Program-made: the position numbers and the translations under genes
Shown here: positions 13,101 through 27,882 of the stretch, in pieces
Numbering within the stretch: position 1 is the stretch's first letter
How the letters are laid out: every line of letters begins with the position of its first letter
Notes under the pieces: generated by a model
The model's input: the letters and a program-made list of their open reading frames with translations, nothing else
What the model was told of the DNA's origin: nothing
Database searches by the model: none
Source of the DNA: Liolophura sinensis
Lineage: Eukaryota > Mollusca > Polyplacophora > Chitonida > Chitonidae
Assembly (NCBI RefSeq): GCF_032854445.1
Contig: NC_088303.1
Coordinates: 19,973,501 to 20,037,500 of the forward strand
Reading direction: 5' to 3'
Length of the DNA stretch: 64,000 nt

Positions 13101-16100
13101 TCGTGCAAACTCCGACGCTTTCTGACATCCTGTGGCATTGTCGTGCAAACTCTGACGCTTTCCGACATCCTGTGGCACCGTCGTGCAAACTCTGACGCTT
13201 TCCGATATCATGTGGCACCGTCGTGCAAACTTTGGCGCTTCCATGCAACCTTTGGTACTGTCGTGCAAAATCTGACCCTTTCACGCATCCTTTGGCGCTG
13301 TCGTGTCTTACTCTGAGACTTTCATGCATCTTTTGGCCCCGTTGTGCAAACTCTGACACTTCCACACAACCTTTGGCACAGCCGGGTAAACTGTGACACT
13401 TTCGTACACCCTTTGGCACTGTCCAAAATAATTCTGACATTGTCATGCAAACCCTGACACCTTAACACAGCCTTTGACACTGCTTTTCGAACATGCAACA
13501 TCTGACATTGCCGTTCCAAACCTGACACATTCATTTAACCTTTTACACGTCCATGCAAATCCAGGCCCTTTAATACAATGTCTGACCCTGTTGTACAAGA
13601 AAGAAAACTTGCGAGTTTCGATAATTCTTTGAGCACTGCGAAATCAGTTATCATGAAATGAAATCCACTCACTCCTCTTTTTAAAAGCCTTTTCAAACAA
13701 ATACAACTTTATGAAGGTAAACTTTAGGGTATTTGTCACGGACAAGCGGAACTTAATTTTATTTATTTGTCTGATTAGTATTTTACGCCGCTATTATGCA
13801 TCAGGTAGAGACAGGGCTTTCTGAGATATCTCATACAGCCTAGGTCAGGTTTGAATAAACCTGCCATACCTAAAGTTCAGCTTAGACTGGGCATAGCCTG
13901 GACATGCCTATCTCTCACACCAGCCAACCAGAATCGGTAAGATATAGCCTGGACACGCCTATCTCTCACACTAGCCAATCAGAATCGATTCTGTATCTCT
14001 AAACATGTTTTCTCATTTACATTTATTTCTGGCCAGTTTGTAAGATTGGATACAGATTATGTGGAGATAATCTGACGTGCATCGATGAGGCTCAAATATG
14101 TGACCGAGAAATCGACTGTCCAGACCTGAGTGATGAAAATAACTGCACATGTAAGTACTTCACCCTGTAGACCAATGTGTCAGGGGTCAGGCAGACTATA
14201 ATAACAGAATGATAGATTTTTTGTCACGTGAGTTGTGATATTTAGTAATATTTAATATTTGTAGATGTCGGAAGGCTTGTTGTAAGGTATAGATCACATG
14301 TATGTTTCTTTGAGTTTTAACGTCGTATGTAGCAATTCTTCAGGCGTATGACGACGAGGAATCATTAGGTGTGTATACCTATATTGTGTCTTCTTCTGAC
14401 AGGGCGAGTCCATACCGCCAAAGTGCTGCCGCCCAAAACCCCAAATTTGACACCCCACCGAGTCACATCATTCTGACATCTGGCCAAAAAATCCTGTTTC
14501 CTTGCTCTAACTTCTCAGAACTTCGCGCCGAGCGAGGCAGCAACAAGTACCATACTAAAAGTCTTTAGGTATGGCTCTCAAGCCATTAGACCACCGAAGC
14601 CGTCAGAAGATCATATTGCATTTAGTGGGCATTTCATGATTTGTAGGCATTTCATGATTTGATCTCATGGAAACGTTACGGAACGTCGATCTCATGGAAA
14701 TTCTACAGAACCTTGACCTCTTACAGGACCTTGGTGTGTACAGGCATTTCATGTCCTGAAGACGTTACTGACATTTGATGTCGTGTAGAGGTGACCTGTA
14801 GATCAGAAAGGAGCAGAAAATTTTGATGCTTGCTATGTCTAGATTTTCTCAAAACTTTCTTTTGATGTCAACATGCATTTTGAGGATCTTAACTAATGGG
14901 ATGTTGTTTAATATTAGCGTTGTGCGACGCTGCGGAGTATACATGCGCTAACACACGAACCTGTATCAACGTGACAAAAGTGTGCGACGGAGAATTCGAC
15001 TGCGCTGACGGCTCGGATGAAATCGACTGTGGTAAGTCCCGGTTTGTAACTATAATGTATTTCTTTTATAGAGTCGCCTACATTCAGCTGTCTGTAAAAT
15101 TAGTCATACACGCTATGGAAATTGTCTTTAGTCAGTGTCACGTAATAGCCCAAGCTCTACACATTTATACATTAGACGTCCATGTTATGACAAAGAAAAT
15201 GCAGTTAGAATATTTTTTTCTAATTCATAATGTTAAAGTCCATAGGCATAGTTTCGACACCAAGAACCCGTGGCCTCGGGTGACGTCATAATTATTAAAA
15301 AACAAGTTGTATTGTGGATAATGGACGTGGAGAGTAATTTACAATAACTGCACCATCAAGCACTTTGAACAAACTCCATGCAGTAACACATCCTACACTA
15401 TTGTCTCTTCTTATAGCTAGATCGCTTTAATTTCTTAATATCCATAGCTGAAACTATAATGCCGTGAGATCATGTGCTACAAGAGATAAAATAAAATTAA
15501 TTTATTAATATTACATTATATTAAAACGCGGGAACGATTTCAAATATGGAAGTGTCGGAAATAGGGCATACTGTAAAGTCGGTAGCATTTCAGGTAACTG
15601 GTGTTACCCTCCTTCAAAACATGTTGAATTCCGCCCAGTGCCCAGCATGCCACTGTTTTAAAAATAATTATGACGTCACACGAGGCAATGGGTTCTTGGC
15701 GTCGAAAGCGAGCTTATCGATTTTTAACATTACGAGTTAGAAAAAGTGTTCTAACTACATTTCCCTAGCAAGAATATGAACGTCAAACATATCAATGTGT
15801 AGAGCTTGTGTTGTTATGTGTCACTGACTAAAGGCAATTTTGGAAGCTGGTATGAGTGATTTTACACACGGTAAAATACCGGTTTTATACCGGTTTTAGG
15901 AGTGAGTGAGTGCTTGGGGTTTAACGTCGTACTCAACAATTTTTCAGTCATATGACGACGAAGGAATCATTAGGGTGCATGTACGTGTAATGTGCCTCCT
16001 TGTTGCAGGACGGATTTCCACCACTCTTTTATTTAGTGCTGCTTCACTGAGACGAATTACCGAAGGCAAGTAAGCCGCCCCGCCCGAGCCATTATACTGA

Positions 16101-19100
16101 TACGGGTCAACCAGTCGTTGCACTATCCTCTTCATGCTGAACGCCAAGTCTTAGGTGCCGGGCCGGTCCCGGTTTTAGGATCTGATATTACTGCGAACAT
16201 ACATCATCTGCCTAGATGATACTGCCAACCACATAATCAAAACGTTTCACTGCATTTAAATTCTTCTAAAAAAGTAAAAGTATTTTAAGATAAAGTTGTC
16301 ATTCTGCTGATGGTTGCTATTTTTTTAGGACCTGCTTGTAAAGCGTATATAGAGTCAGTCGAATCTGTGCCTATGTGATAATGGTAACAAAGTGTTCTTG
16401 ATATTTGCTATCCAGACTTTGCGTAATTGTTGTTTCTAATCGCTCGTTCTTTGAGCATATCTGATTGCTGCCCTTTTTGTTTTTGCGAGGTATAAGGAAT
16501 CTCTGAAATATAAGAAAAGACACAAAAATGTGGTACCTGAATAGGCTTCTAAACTTCAGCAGTCTAGAAACCACTATTCCCGCTTAAAAGCAGAATTTGG
16601 TATCGATGTAGGGAGAGGATTTGTACTGTGTAATCGTTAGACTAATCAACAGCGGAAAACTGTACCCATTAGCGATGGACTGAAAACAGAAAGATATGTC
16701 AAGCAAGAAAAAGCATCACCCATTTTACACATAATCTAATACAGGGATACTGCGACCGAATTAAGGCCGTATAAGGCCATAAAAGAATGCAGATCCTATC
16801 CAAAGCTTTGGCTTCTAGTTACATTTTCTTTCCGTGAAGTCTGAAGAGAAACGCATCATTTCGTCCACTTTATATAAATATTACGTAAACATAATAACAT
16901 AATTGTTGAATATTGTTTTGCAGTTTTAATTTTTGACTTATAAGTTGAACATTTATTCATTAAAAGTGAACAAAAGAGCTGATGGAACCGTCCTTGTGCG
17001 GAGGCATTCGGAATGGCAGATTGTGTGTTACAACGAAACCATGGAAACCGAACTCGGCGAAGCCTATTGCAAAGCCACAGGGACAAAGTAAGCTCTCAAT
17101 GACAAATGTTAACAATGGGCTAATGTGCGGGTGTGTAACAAGACAGTGCTTAGCTAGATGTTGGTATATTGTAACTAACTGTTTTAGTGATTAGCCAACC
17201 GTGAGTATATACTGTAACTGAGTGGGACATTTTAGTGGTTAGCCTGGTGTTAGTATGTATCGGATTTTTCTTTAAAAACCCAGTCTTATGACCTTTAAAG
17301 ATTAAGAATACAGGCTTTGCTCTCTCTCTGTTTATCACCAGTTAATGTCTATCGACTCCGAGGTAAAATAGTTTTATATTTTGGTAGCGTATGAGGCCGA
17401 TATTTACCATTCTCCGTACTAATAGGGTCTGAAAATTCTTTACCTACACGAACAGGTATTTGTCTATTAGACAAAAAGTTTCTCACCCATGCCAATACCT
17501 TTCCCCACAAGCCCATCGCTGCCATTTTCTTCAGCACCCCTCTTCTCCACACCATATCATACGCCTTCTCTACATCGAAGAAAACTGCTAAAACATATTC
17601 CTTATTTAACAATTCATTCTTTATATCAGATTCTAGCCTAACAACATGTTCTGTTGTCCGTCGGTTACGTCTAAAACTACTCTGTAATGGGGAAAAAAGA
17701 TCTTTAATTTCAAGATGCCACGTTAGGCGAGCATTGATCATACGTTCCATCAATTTACATAAATTACTGGTGAGGGAGATGGGTCTATATGATAACGGAT
17801 TAGAGGGAGGCTTTCCGGGCTTGGGAACAGGGACCACAATCGCTTTACCCCATGCCAAAGGCATCGTCATGGAATTCCAAGCACGATTAAAAAGAAGTAA
17901 CAATATGTTTTAAAAACGAATCTGGCATATTACAATACAATTATGGACGCCATCTTCTCCTGGCGTACCATTGTTACTTCTAGATATAGCCTGCTTAATT
18001 TCTGCCAAAGAAAACTCATTGTTCATTACCATATCGTCAAGCATGATATTAGAAAAGTCACACTCCTTCTCAACGTCATCTTTGTAACGCTTAAAATCAG
18101 TCATAACTGTCAGAGCTAATGACAAAAGCAAAACTTTTAATATAATATTAGCCTTATCTATAGCACTTACAAACATTACATGTTCTTTACCTAGAGTGGG
18201 TAAAGAGTGGTTTCCACTAACTGCTTTAACCTTTTGCCAAACCGATATAACAGATGTTTTTAGAATTTATGGTAGATCAAAACGCACGCCAATAAGACTT
18301 CTGGGTTCTGTTGATTATTTTTTGAGCTTGGGACTTCTTGTAGTCTATTATATCAAGATGGAGTAGCGTACGTTTTACTCTGTTTTTAGCTTTCTTGCAA
18401 GCTTTGATGGCTTCCTCACATTCTTCATTCCACCAGGGTAAAGGAGGTTTTGGACAAGGTCTTCCTGATGACTTCGGCATACTGCTTTCGGCTGCTTTGG
18501 AAATGTAACCTAAAACTGCATCATTAAACTCATCCAAATTTTCACTAACTACAGCAGTTTCCGAAACTTTACTTTGTGAAAGCTTAAAAGAACTCCAGTC
18601 TGCATCTTCAGTTGTCAACCTTGATAGCCTACCGGTGGAGTTGTTACATAACGGCTTACCAATGCGAACATGCACGGGATAATGGTCGCTAGCACAAAGT
18701 GACAGTTGATCCACAGACCAAGTAGCCAGCACTTATATTAGCAGAACAAAATGAAAGATCACTCTGATACATTGCCAATTCGAATATCAATTCGTGTCTC
18801 CGCGCCAGTATTCAAAATAACAAAGCCATTCATAGCAATAAAATCTGCAACAATTGTACCACTTACATCAGAATCAACACTACCCCATATCCGATTATGA
18901 GCATTGATGTCACCACAAATAACTGCAGGTCCACTTACAGACTTCAACACAGTTGTTAGCTGATCATCAGTTAGGCGTTTGCAAAGGTTGTAAATATTAA
19001 TAACATTAACAAACTTACCAAGCTTAAGAGCTAAACATGCACATTGACAATCAAATGAGGTTACATTAGGCAACTTAATTTTAGAGTACGAGACATTATC

Positions 19101-22100
19101 TCGGACTAATGTAAACAGGCCACCCCCTCAGCCTTCCGAGCATGAACTGATAAGGCTCATTGAGAAAGGTCTCCTGCAAACATATAATATCTGGTAATTC
19201 GGGTAAGTTAAAGACATACGTTTTAAATTCTTGACCACGCGCATACAAACTTTGAACATTCTGATGAAGTAGATAAAAAGTCATGATAGTAAATAAATAG
19301 TACACAGCATTATCCATGAGTAGCGGTCCGGCTACTGGATTTTAATACTGCCGTTAGTTTGGGTAAAGAAACCGCGTCTTCTCCAAGGTAACGATTCCCT
19401 TTTTCTCTTCAGAAACTCAAAAGGAATTTCTGTTATAAAAGCAATCAGCTTTACCAGTAAATCACCTGACTCAGTAAGCGTCACTTGTCTTTGTTCTCAC
19501 CTCTAGCCTCCAGTGTATGTCTCCTAATAGCTTGGCTAACAGGTCGCCGGTTCTTAGAGAGAGGGCGAGGTTGGGGGAGGTAGAGGCAATTGGTGCAGCG
19601 GAGGGAGGCACAGCTGTTTGTGTTACAGGACGATTCTGCAATTGCAGCACTTTGGGGCCTCCATATTAGGACAATGAGATAATCATGATTCTTACCACAT
19701 CGTGAACAAAGTCTACCAGATTTAAACTCCAGCCCATCCTCTGATGTTTGTAACACCCAAATGAATTTTGAAATGCTTAGACAAACACTGTGATATTCCG
19801 ACAAACTTTCCTTAATTTCATCTACATCAAATTCACCAGCTAATCCTGAAATAACACCCTTTACAATAGTTTTATCGTTCTGATAACACTTCACATCAAA
19901 CCCCATAATGTTAGAAAAGACCAAAAGACTCGTAGCTTGCTGGACATCGTCGCTTTTGATGGGTAGATTACCAGCGTTTAAACGTTTTACTGATTTCAGC
20001 GTTTCGCTCTTTATAACTCGCCGGGGGGCCTCACCTAAACGTAAAGCGTTAACTTTAGATAGACAGTGGTTACCAATGGCCTTCATAAAGGCCACGGTAC
20101 TATTGACAATAACTTCAGGCGTAGAGGAAACAGAACGAGATTTCTGTTTCAAGCAGCATTTTCAGGATTTGATCTCAAACGTAGTTTACCAGAGCGTAAA
20201 ATACTTGACCCGATTTTCATATTAGACCGTAGATAAACACAGTGAAAACACAGTGTATGTACAATCAAAACAATCTGCCCCTATCTAAACCCTTCCCTAA
20301 CAAATTCAATCTATATTCAAAAGAAAAAACAAAAAAAGGAAGAAAACTACAATGCAATCATACGCTATATACAACAAAATGAAAAAAACCCCACCTATGT
20401 GAGGTTAAATGTGTATTAAGCAGCGTTCGCTTCTTATTATGCTCCCGGCTATAATTTACTATGATGGCGAAGTAAATAATTATGGCTAAAATAGCGTAAT
20501 TTTCCCCGTGCCAATGTAAAGACAAGCCCTGTAATTTCTATCAAATAGTGTTACATTAAATATTCATTTGAAGAACACAGATACTATAAAATCTGCTCTT
20601 TCTAACGATACCAATATAACTCATGGGCCGTTTTCGTAATTGTCAAAATCCTAGATTCTAAAGCCTCCAATCCGAAATGCTGAACGTCATGGCGCACTTC
20701 ACAAACAACGACAAAGTGACGTGAATCATTTCGGTCAAATAAAAGATTCATGTATCAATTGTTATCTTATAAACTTACTTTCAAAGTCGAAAGATTTCTT
20801 CTCCTAAAAGAAGTCCGACAATCCACTATAAAAATGTCAAAGTAGAAATAGCCTTAGAAAAAATGATAAAAGCAATAGTTAAAGGCGTTTGTGCATTTTC
20901 TTCCAGGCTACTTGCTTTCTGATTCTTCAATAAGAGTACATAGCTGTTCTGCGGTTCTGGCGAGTGTAGGTTACCAAAGGGGTTCAACTTAGTAACATCA
21001 CTGAATTTATAGAGTATATTTTTTATATTCACAGTGGTTTGTACCAAGTGTCACCCATGAGGAGCCAGGAAACAGGCATCCGTCTGCTCAAGAGGCCCGG
21101 ATCTTCTCCTATTCCTGGTTTTCAGTTCTCAGAAGAAGAGTAAGTACATCAAGGAAATCATCATGTTCTGGGTTTAAGATCTTCCAAAAAATGACGAATA
21201 TTTCTTCTATCATTCCTTTTGTTTCAGGTTTACTGATAAATAATCAGTTATTTCTGATGTAAACAACATGTATCGACTATCTTCGCCCAGCCAGTGTCTT
21301 CCGTTCGTTAGTGAATAAGTAGATAATTAATTTAATATACGCTAGGTGGTCTCAGCAGCCGAAGTCCAGCACATGTTGGCTTCCTCTCTGGTCGTACGTG
21401 GAAAGGACTGTTAGCGACCTCCGAATGGTCGTGAGTTTCCCCCAGAGTTCTGCCCGGTTTCCTTCCACCATATTGCTGGCCGCTGTCAGTGAAGTATTCT
21501 CGAGTAAGGCGACCTTCCCGCTAAGGATGTTATTAAATTTTTGACGAGTTATCATTAGTAATTGTGGCAACAACAAGATCATTGCTTACGTCATTTCTGC
21601 ATTAAAACGGTGCATTGATTTCATCAGGAATTGCAGACCATTTGCCGTGGAGTGCTTTAGTAATGGTAAGTGAATATTTCGTATTAACATAATATGTAGA
21701 GCTGTCATGAAATATGGAATTAAATTCTGAGGGAATATTTTGGTGAGAAAATATGATAATGAATAGAAAACTTTCAAAAGATGAAATTATGTAATACAAA
21801 TTAATGCAGACTGTATAAGTCGAAAGAGACAATGAAACCAGTACAGTTTGTGTGATTATAGTATGGTAAAGAACGGTGGGTATTTATACAATGTAAGTAT
21901 GTATACTTGGGGTTTAACGTAGTACGTCCTAGCAATTGTTCAATCATATGGCAACGAGGAGTCAATAGGTGTGTGTTCATATATGGCATCTTCTTGTGGC
22001 AGAGCGAGGCCATGCCGCCAAAGAGCTGACACCACTGAAATGTTATACCGAAATCTGCCAACTTCGCGATATTTATACAGTTACAGACAACCTTCAGTTA

Positions 22101-25100
22101 CTTTAAATAACGTTATCTGCTTCTACCTCCATGGTCCAGCCACGGAGGAGAATATTCTGTTGTGTGATTTTCTGTATTACTGTTTTTTTTCAGACTGTGG
22201 TCTTCGTGGATCTCAGCCTGTAGATGCTTTCATCAGGAATGGAGTAAACGCCCGTGTCGCGGAGTGGCGCTGGCAAGTGCGCCTCACAAGGAATGGAGTC
22301 TTTGCTTGTGGTGGTTCGATTATCTCCCCTACTCATGTCCTGACAGCAAATCATTGTGTCAGGTATTCCTTACTTATTTTCATCTACTTTATCTCTGTTC
22401 ACCACACATAACTGTTACCTTTCCAACAGCGTCATGCTGCTTTGGAATACAGGGCGTGGCTAAGATAGTCATTTTCACTTTCATTATGTACTAACTCAAA
22501 ACAACATTGACAGGATATACATTAAATAGTGCAATATAGTCTCAAGCCGTGAGTTCGAATCTAACTTATAATCCACTGTTTCTCGATCTGTGATTGCTAT
22601 TCTAGATCTATATTCTTAGTGATACAATGGTGGTGGTTTTGGCGTACAGATAATAAAGTTCGAACAACAGGTCGTCAATAAAAGAAACAGGATACAAAAC
22701 TTCTTTTACTTTTGCCAGGAACCGCGTTGCGTCGTCTTTGGCGGTTATTGTTGGAGACTTCAACAGGCGTTTTACGCAAACACACGAGAGACTTCACCGA
22801 GTAAAGTCCATCTGGTCCCACCCCGCGTATAGGAGACGAGGTGGCGTGTTTGGAACGTCACATAGTGTGAATGACGTTGCCATCCTGGAACTCAGGAATC
22901 CTATTGAGATAAACAGGTATGCAGGCCCCGTGTGCCTGCCACAGGCGGAAAGCTTGCTGTCTGACCATTGCTTCATCACGGGATGGGGCAGAGATGAGGA
23001 TGGTAAGGCCGTAGTTAAAAAATAGTTTTTGTGCCTCCTTGGTGCAGGACAGATTTCCGCCGCTCTTTTATTGAGTGCTGCTTCATTGAGACGCCTTACA
23101 GAAGGCAAGTAAGCCGCCCGGCCCGAGCCATTATACTGATACGGGTCAACCAGTCGTTGCACTATCCCTTTCATGCTGAACGCCAAGTTAAAACTTATAA
23201 CTTCCTCGATGGAAGTTTGTGCTCGCACAGTGCTTCAAAAATCCGGACATTGCGTCTACTTTGGCAGTATACCCCAAAGTACACGAACCTATTTTTTGAA
23301 AGTGCCTACTTCATATCGCAAACATATATAACTTACAATTTAGTTGTCTGATCCACAGTTCAGTCTTATGTCCACTGTAACATCGACGTTGTTTAAGTGA
23401 AATATTGTTGAGTACGCGGTACTCACCAATCAAATAAATAAGTAAATATTTTTTTATTTATGAGAGCCTCCTGGGTCATTACGTCGTGCTGGCGTGCTAA
23501 CCACGTGGGCCACGGAGGCCATAATAAATAAGTAAATATATCTCCACACTGTACAGTGTCCTATAGCTGTAGAGTATAAATTAATGATTTCATATAAGCA
23601 ACACTTAAATCCTTCTTTACTGTTGTTTGCTTTACGATGCTTTCCAGACTTCGCGGTGTACAACTTGCAGGAATCTAAGGTCACCGTTTACAATCACACA
23701 GTATGCAATGACATGTTCTCTACCCTTTCGGATCCAATTCTACCCTCCATGCTTTGTGTCACTCAGAAGACAAGTTACTCCCCAGCTGGATCTGTGAGTT
23801 ATATGTCATTGCGTTCCATTTATTTTAGCAATTCATTATTGTAATGTAGGTCGACTACAACACATTGTCCTTGCATGTCGTTCTCAAAATTTCTCGATTG
23901 GTGGACTGTGGCTTTAAGTCAGTTTGTTTGTCGAGTAAATGGTAAAGCGCGGTGGCTGTCTTCAGACTGTCTCCGGTTTTCTCCACCCGTTGACCGCCAA
24001 CAGTACGACGTCAGGTTCGAATCCAACTTCTGCCGTTTTGACTTTAGCCTAAAGTCAAGAGGTCTGTGAGGTACTTGGCGATGGGCGACGGCTTATACTC
24101 AAGAGTACTCTCATTTTCTCGACCACAAGCATATAATGGCTTTGACACAGGATACAATTCTTAGGTAAATACCATTCAAATAAATTAAGTAATTGCTAGC
24201 TAAACTTAACAAAATATACACTCTGTAAAACACGACAAGCCAACCTAATGCCAAATGGCCTTTTCATCTCCCACGTGAGTTTGTATGACGAAAACATCTT
24301 CCAGGAATATCTTTGTATAAGCGGGCACATGTTCGTTGGGAAGATACATGCGGTTGGTACCGTAATATTCGGTAACTGTATTTCAGTATTTCGCAAAGAT
24401 GTTTGATAGTATCGTCTCGAGTTTGATGTTATAGCTGTTCGAAACTCAAAGCACACAGACGTTTTGGGAACATGTCTTAATTTTAAGGGAGTCTTACAAA
24501 GTTGTTGAATACTACTGACTAGGTTAATTTGGTCTAAGTGATATCTCTCTCTTCACGAAAGACTCAAGATTAAGAGTACATAACACAGGGTCCCTGAGAA
24601 GTAGGCCGAGGCCCACAACGTTTCTTATGGCATGGTTAATGCAGATGTTATTAGAGTTAACATAAAGACAACCACAAAAGCTGAATTAATTATTGAAATA
24701 GTGTACCAGAAATGTTCTAAAAATATTTTCAAAATTCTACACCTCTCATCAACGAAATAAATAGCAAATGACCGTCAGTACCTAGCCACTCATTTGGTGA
24801 CACCATTTTGTCAGGTTATAGCTGACGTTCTAGAGTGACGTCACAAAATCTAGGAGCTCTCCCGCTCTGTGGGTAACAAACAATATGCCAACGAGAAAAT
24901 ACATTCAGATAGGCTTGATACCCAACCTACGAGTAGCAGTTATGTCCCGTTTTCAAATGGCCAATGTTTCTTTTAGTATGGTGCTTAGACCGGGCGATCT
25001 GCGTGAGCACAAGCATCATGTTTTAGCAGTCCTGCTCGTCCTTGTCTTCGACCTGCGTAAGGCCCAGCTGGCTGTACACACATCGGGAAATTTACCGAAC

Positions 25101-27786
25101 ATAGCAGGACCTTCTGATTCATAAGATGACTCTTTCGTGCAGATTTTGGGAAGACATGTTCGTAATAAAAATCTTACTTTACTAAGGAAAAATGATGTAA
25201 AGGCACAATGTTGCTCTTCAAGCAATGATTCTCTCCAGGCGATTTTCTTACCAGCTCACCCTGACAAGTTTCTGCAGTATCCAGTCCAACATGTACGCAT
25301 TGTGACATCATCTGACGGTTTTAGCGCTAGTGGTTGGCCAAGTTTATAAGGGCTTCAACAACATGGCTACTCGGGGTAAATGGTCTGTCAATGCCATATC
25401 CCCAATGCTGAACTTCATTTTCTTGGCTTTCAAAACTTTATAGAATTTTTTACATGTTTTTCTGTGATAACTGAGTCCTACATCCTTTTTGGAGAATTTC
25501 TTACGGAATTTTAAAGATATGTTTTAAATTTGTAACAAAATTTGCCATTTTTATCGTGGATGCATTAAAAAGCTTAAACTAAAAGCTTCAGCTCCGAATG
25601 GTTAATCGAATTAGAGACTATCATTATTTATTTCAAAATCATTAATCTCTCTTATTTTAATAAAGAAAAAAAACAATACTTTACACGAAAGTATACGACA
25701 AATTTCACAAGCGAGATCAACGATAATAAATTCTTTGTCTTGGAAAGTTTTGGTAGTTGACATTGTATCAATGAGTTATCGCCATGAGAATGTAGCAATA
25801 AAATCTTGAGAGTTTGATCGTCAAAATCTTTACCTTTCGCTGCCATCAGATGGGATGGGTATTTTGTATGTATCTGTGATATCACCGACAAACAGTGAAC
25901 TATAGTCTCTTAGTGCACCTGTAATATCACCACAGGCGAACAGTGCACAGTTTTTTTTTATTTTCTCCTCAGGGAGACAGTGGCGGGCCTTTAGTGTGCC
26001 GATCATCTTCCGGGAGATGGGTTCAGATTGGTATCACCGGTTACCAGCCCTTTGGTCGGTTCAGAATTGGACAAAACCTAGTTGTTTACCACAGTGTGGT
26101 ATCTTTCATGGATTTAATACTGGAGCAAACAAAGAAAGGTAACTTTGCTATTGTGTACATATTGGGGTGAATATATTTGGGTGAATATATGAATGTAAGA
26201 AATATACATGTATAGCCAGTCGGTAAACACTAAGTTTTTGATCATCGATTGGAAAGATTGTTTAGTACGTATGACAAACAGGTCGTGTTGTATAAGATCC
26301 AAGCTGCATCAAACAACAACAGGGGTGAAACTGGGGTGCCTAGAGGAAACAATGCGTTCTGTGTTCTTCCTAGTCATATTATGTTGCCATAAACATTGTG
26401 CCCTGGAAAAATAGCCCGTGAGCTGTTAGTTTGATTTCTTTGTATTTTTTAGGCTGTTTTATCGTATGTGACAGAGACACTAAATGCTTGGAGAGGACGT
26501 TTGTATGTGACGGCAAGCACGATTGTTTGGACAGAAAGGACGAGATCGTATATTGTGGTATGCTAACTTTTCCATGCAAATTAGGTTTGATTTGCGGACT
26601 ACAAGACCGTCAAGAAACTACTGTCTTACTGACAGTATCCCCGTATACCTATAGATATGTGGATCGAACTCCTTTGGGTGACAGGTTATGGAATCCACTT
26701 GACAAACGCGACAGCTTGCTCCATCCTTGCGAGCTTCGTGTTAAGTGAGACCATTTGCTATCTATCACACTGTCGCCAGTAAAGTTCATCGATAATGTCA
26801 CTTCCGAAAACTTCCGATCATTGACGGATAATATGCATGCCATAGAGGGAAATAGAGGCATTACCCACATTACCCACATTACCCACCATGCAAAAATATT
26901 TTCAAATCCCCTTTTCTCCTTATTTGCAAATAACTTTTCACTCTTTTCTTCATCTGATTTTGGTATCATATTTCTTCTCCTTTAATATGCTGCGCGTGTA
27001 ACAATCAGTGAATTTCATTCGCCTAGGTCTAGACTGTGATTTTGAGAAAGGAATACCCTGTGGTTTAACTCTTTCATCTGGTTGGCAACTGTACAATTCT
27101 TCCAGATTTACAGCCTACCCATTCCATAACGGTAGGTATTACGGGTAACTTTCTACCTTCAGAATGACCGCTGCGAATACCGGTACAGAGTTTGATTGGT
27201 AAAGCCACCAAGTGGGCAGATAATCACAGCAAAGGATTGGACTATATACATGTGAAGTCTAATACAACTTAAATCACGTGGGAAGATAATGCAGCAGTCT
27301 TACAGAATTATTTATTCATTTATTTATTTATTTGATTGGTGTTTTACGCGGTACTCAAGCATAGCTCACTTATACGACGGCGGTCAGCATTATATAGGTT
27401 GGAAAACGGACAGAGCCTGGGGGAAACCCACGATCATCCGCAGGTTCTTACAGAATTACAGGTAGGCTGTATTTTGGTAACACAGAAAGTGTGTTACACG
27501 TTGGAATGAATGTTCTTGGAGATTTTGATAACAAAAAGAGAGAAAGTGAGTTAAAAATAAAATACATAGCCAGCATGAATAAACGATCTGGGCAGAATGC
27601 CTCTTCACGGTTTTTAATATCAAAAACCTGTGTGCATGTATAACCTAAAAAGGACAGCTGATGACTTTGCCGATAGGAAACACTAATTATCTCAGATTCT
27701 GAAAAAATCTCAGAATCTCAGAAAAAATTCAGTCATTCTGAATATGACTGGAAAAAATTTCGTCGCTCGTATAGATAGTCGACTGG

Positions 27787-27882
<96 letters not shown>

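Larger units (their letters stand above)
17349..20225 (-). mobile_element. Jockey-like non-LTR retrotransposon, 5' part kept, 3' part missing
   Basis: On the minus strand the order is ORF1 (20152-19481), endonuclease (19317-18277), then the reverse-transcriptase N-half (18176-17349). Stops and frameshifts separate the pieces. The element breaks off just after the ENG residues that normally precede the TPQGS motif, so the YADD active site and the 3' end are absent. LINEs are normally truncated at the 5' end, so this shape points to a later deletion or rearrangement. It fills most of the intron between exons 10 and 11. Confidence 0.85.

Noticed and set aside
24885-25225. Open frames on both strands, considered as a transposase
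   Set aside because: No recognisable catalytic or DNA-binding motif.
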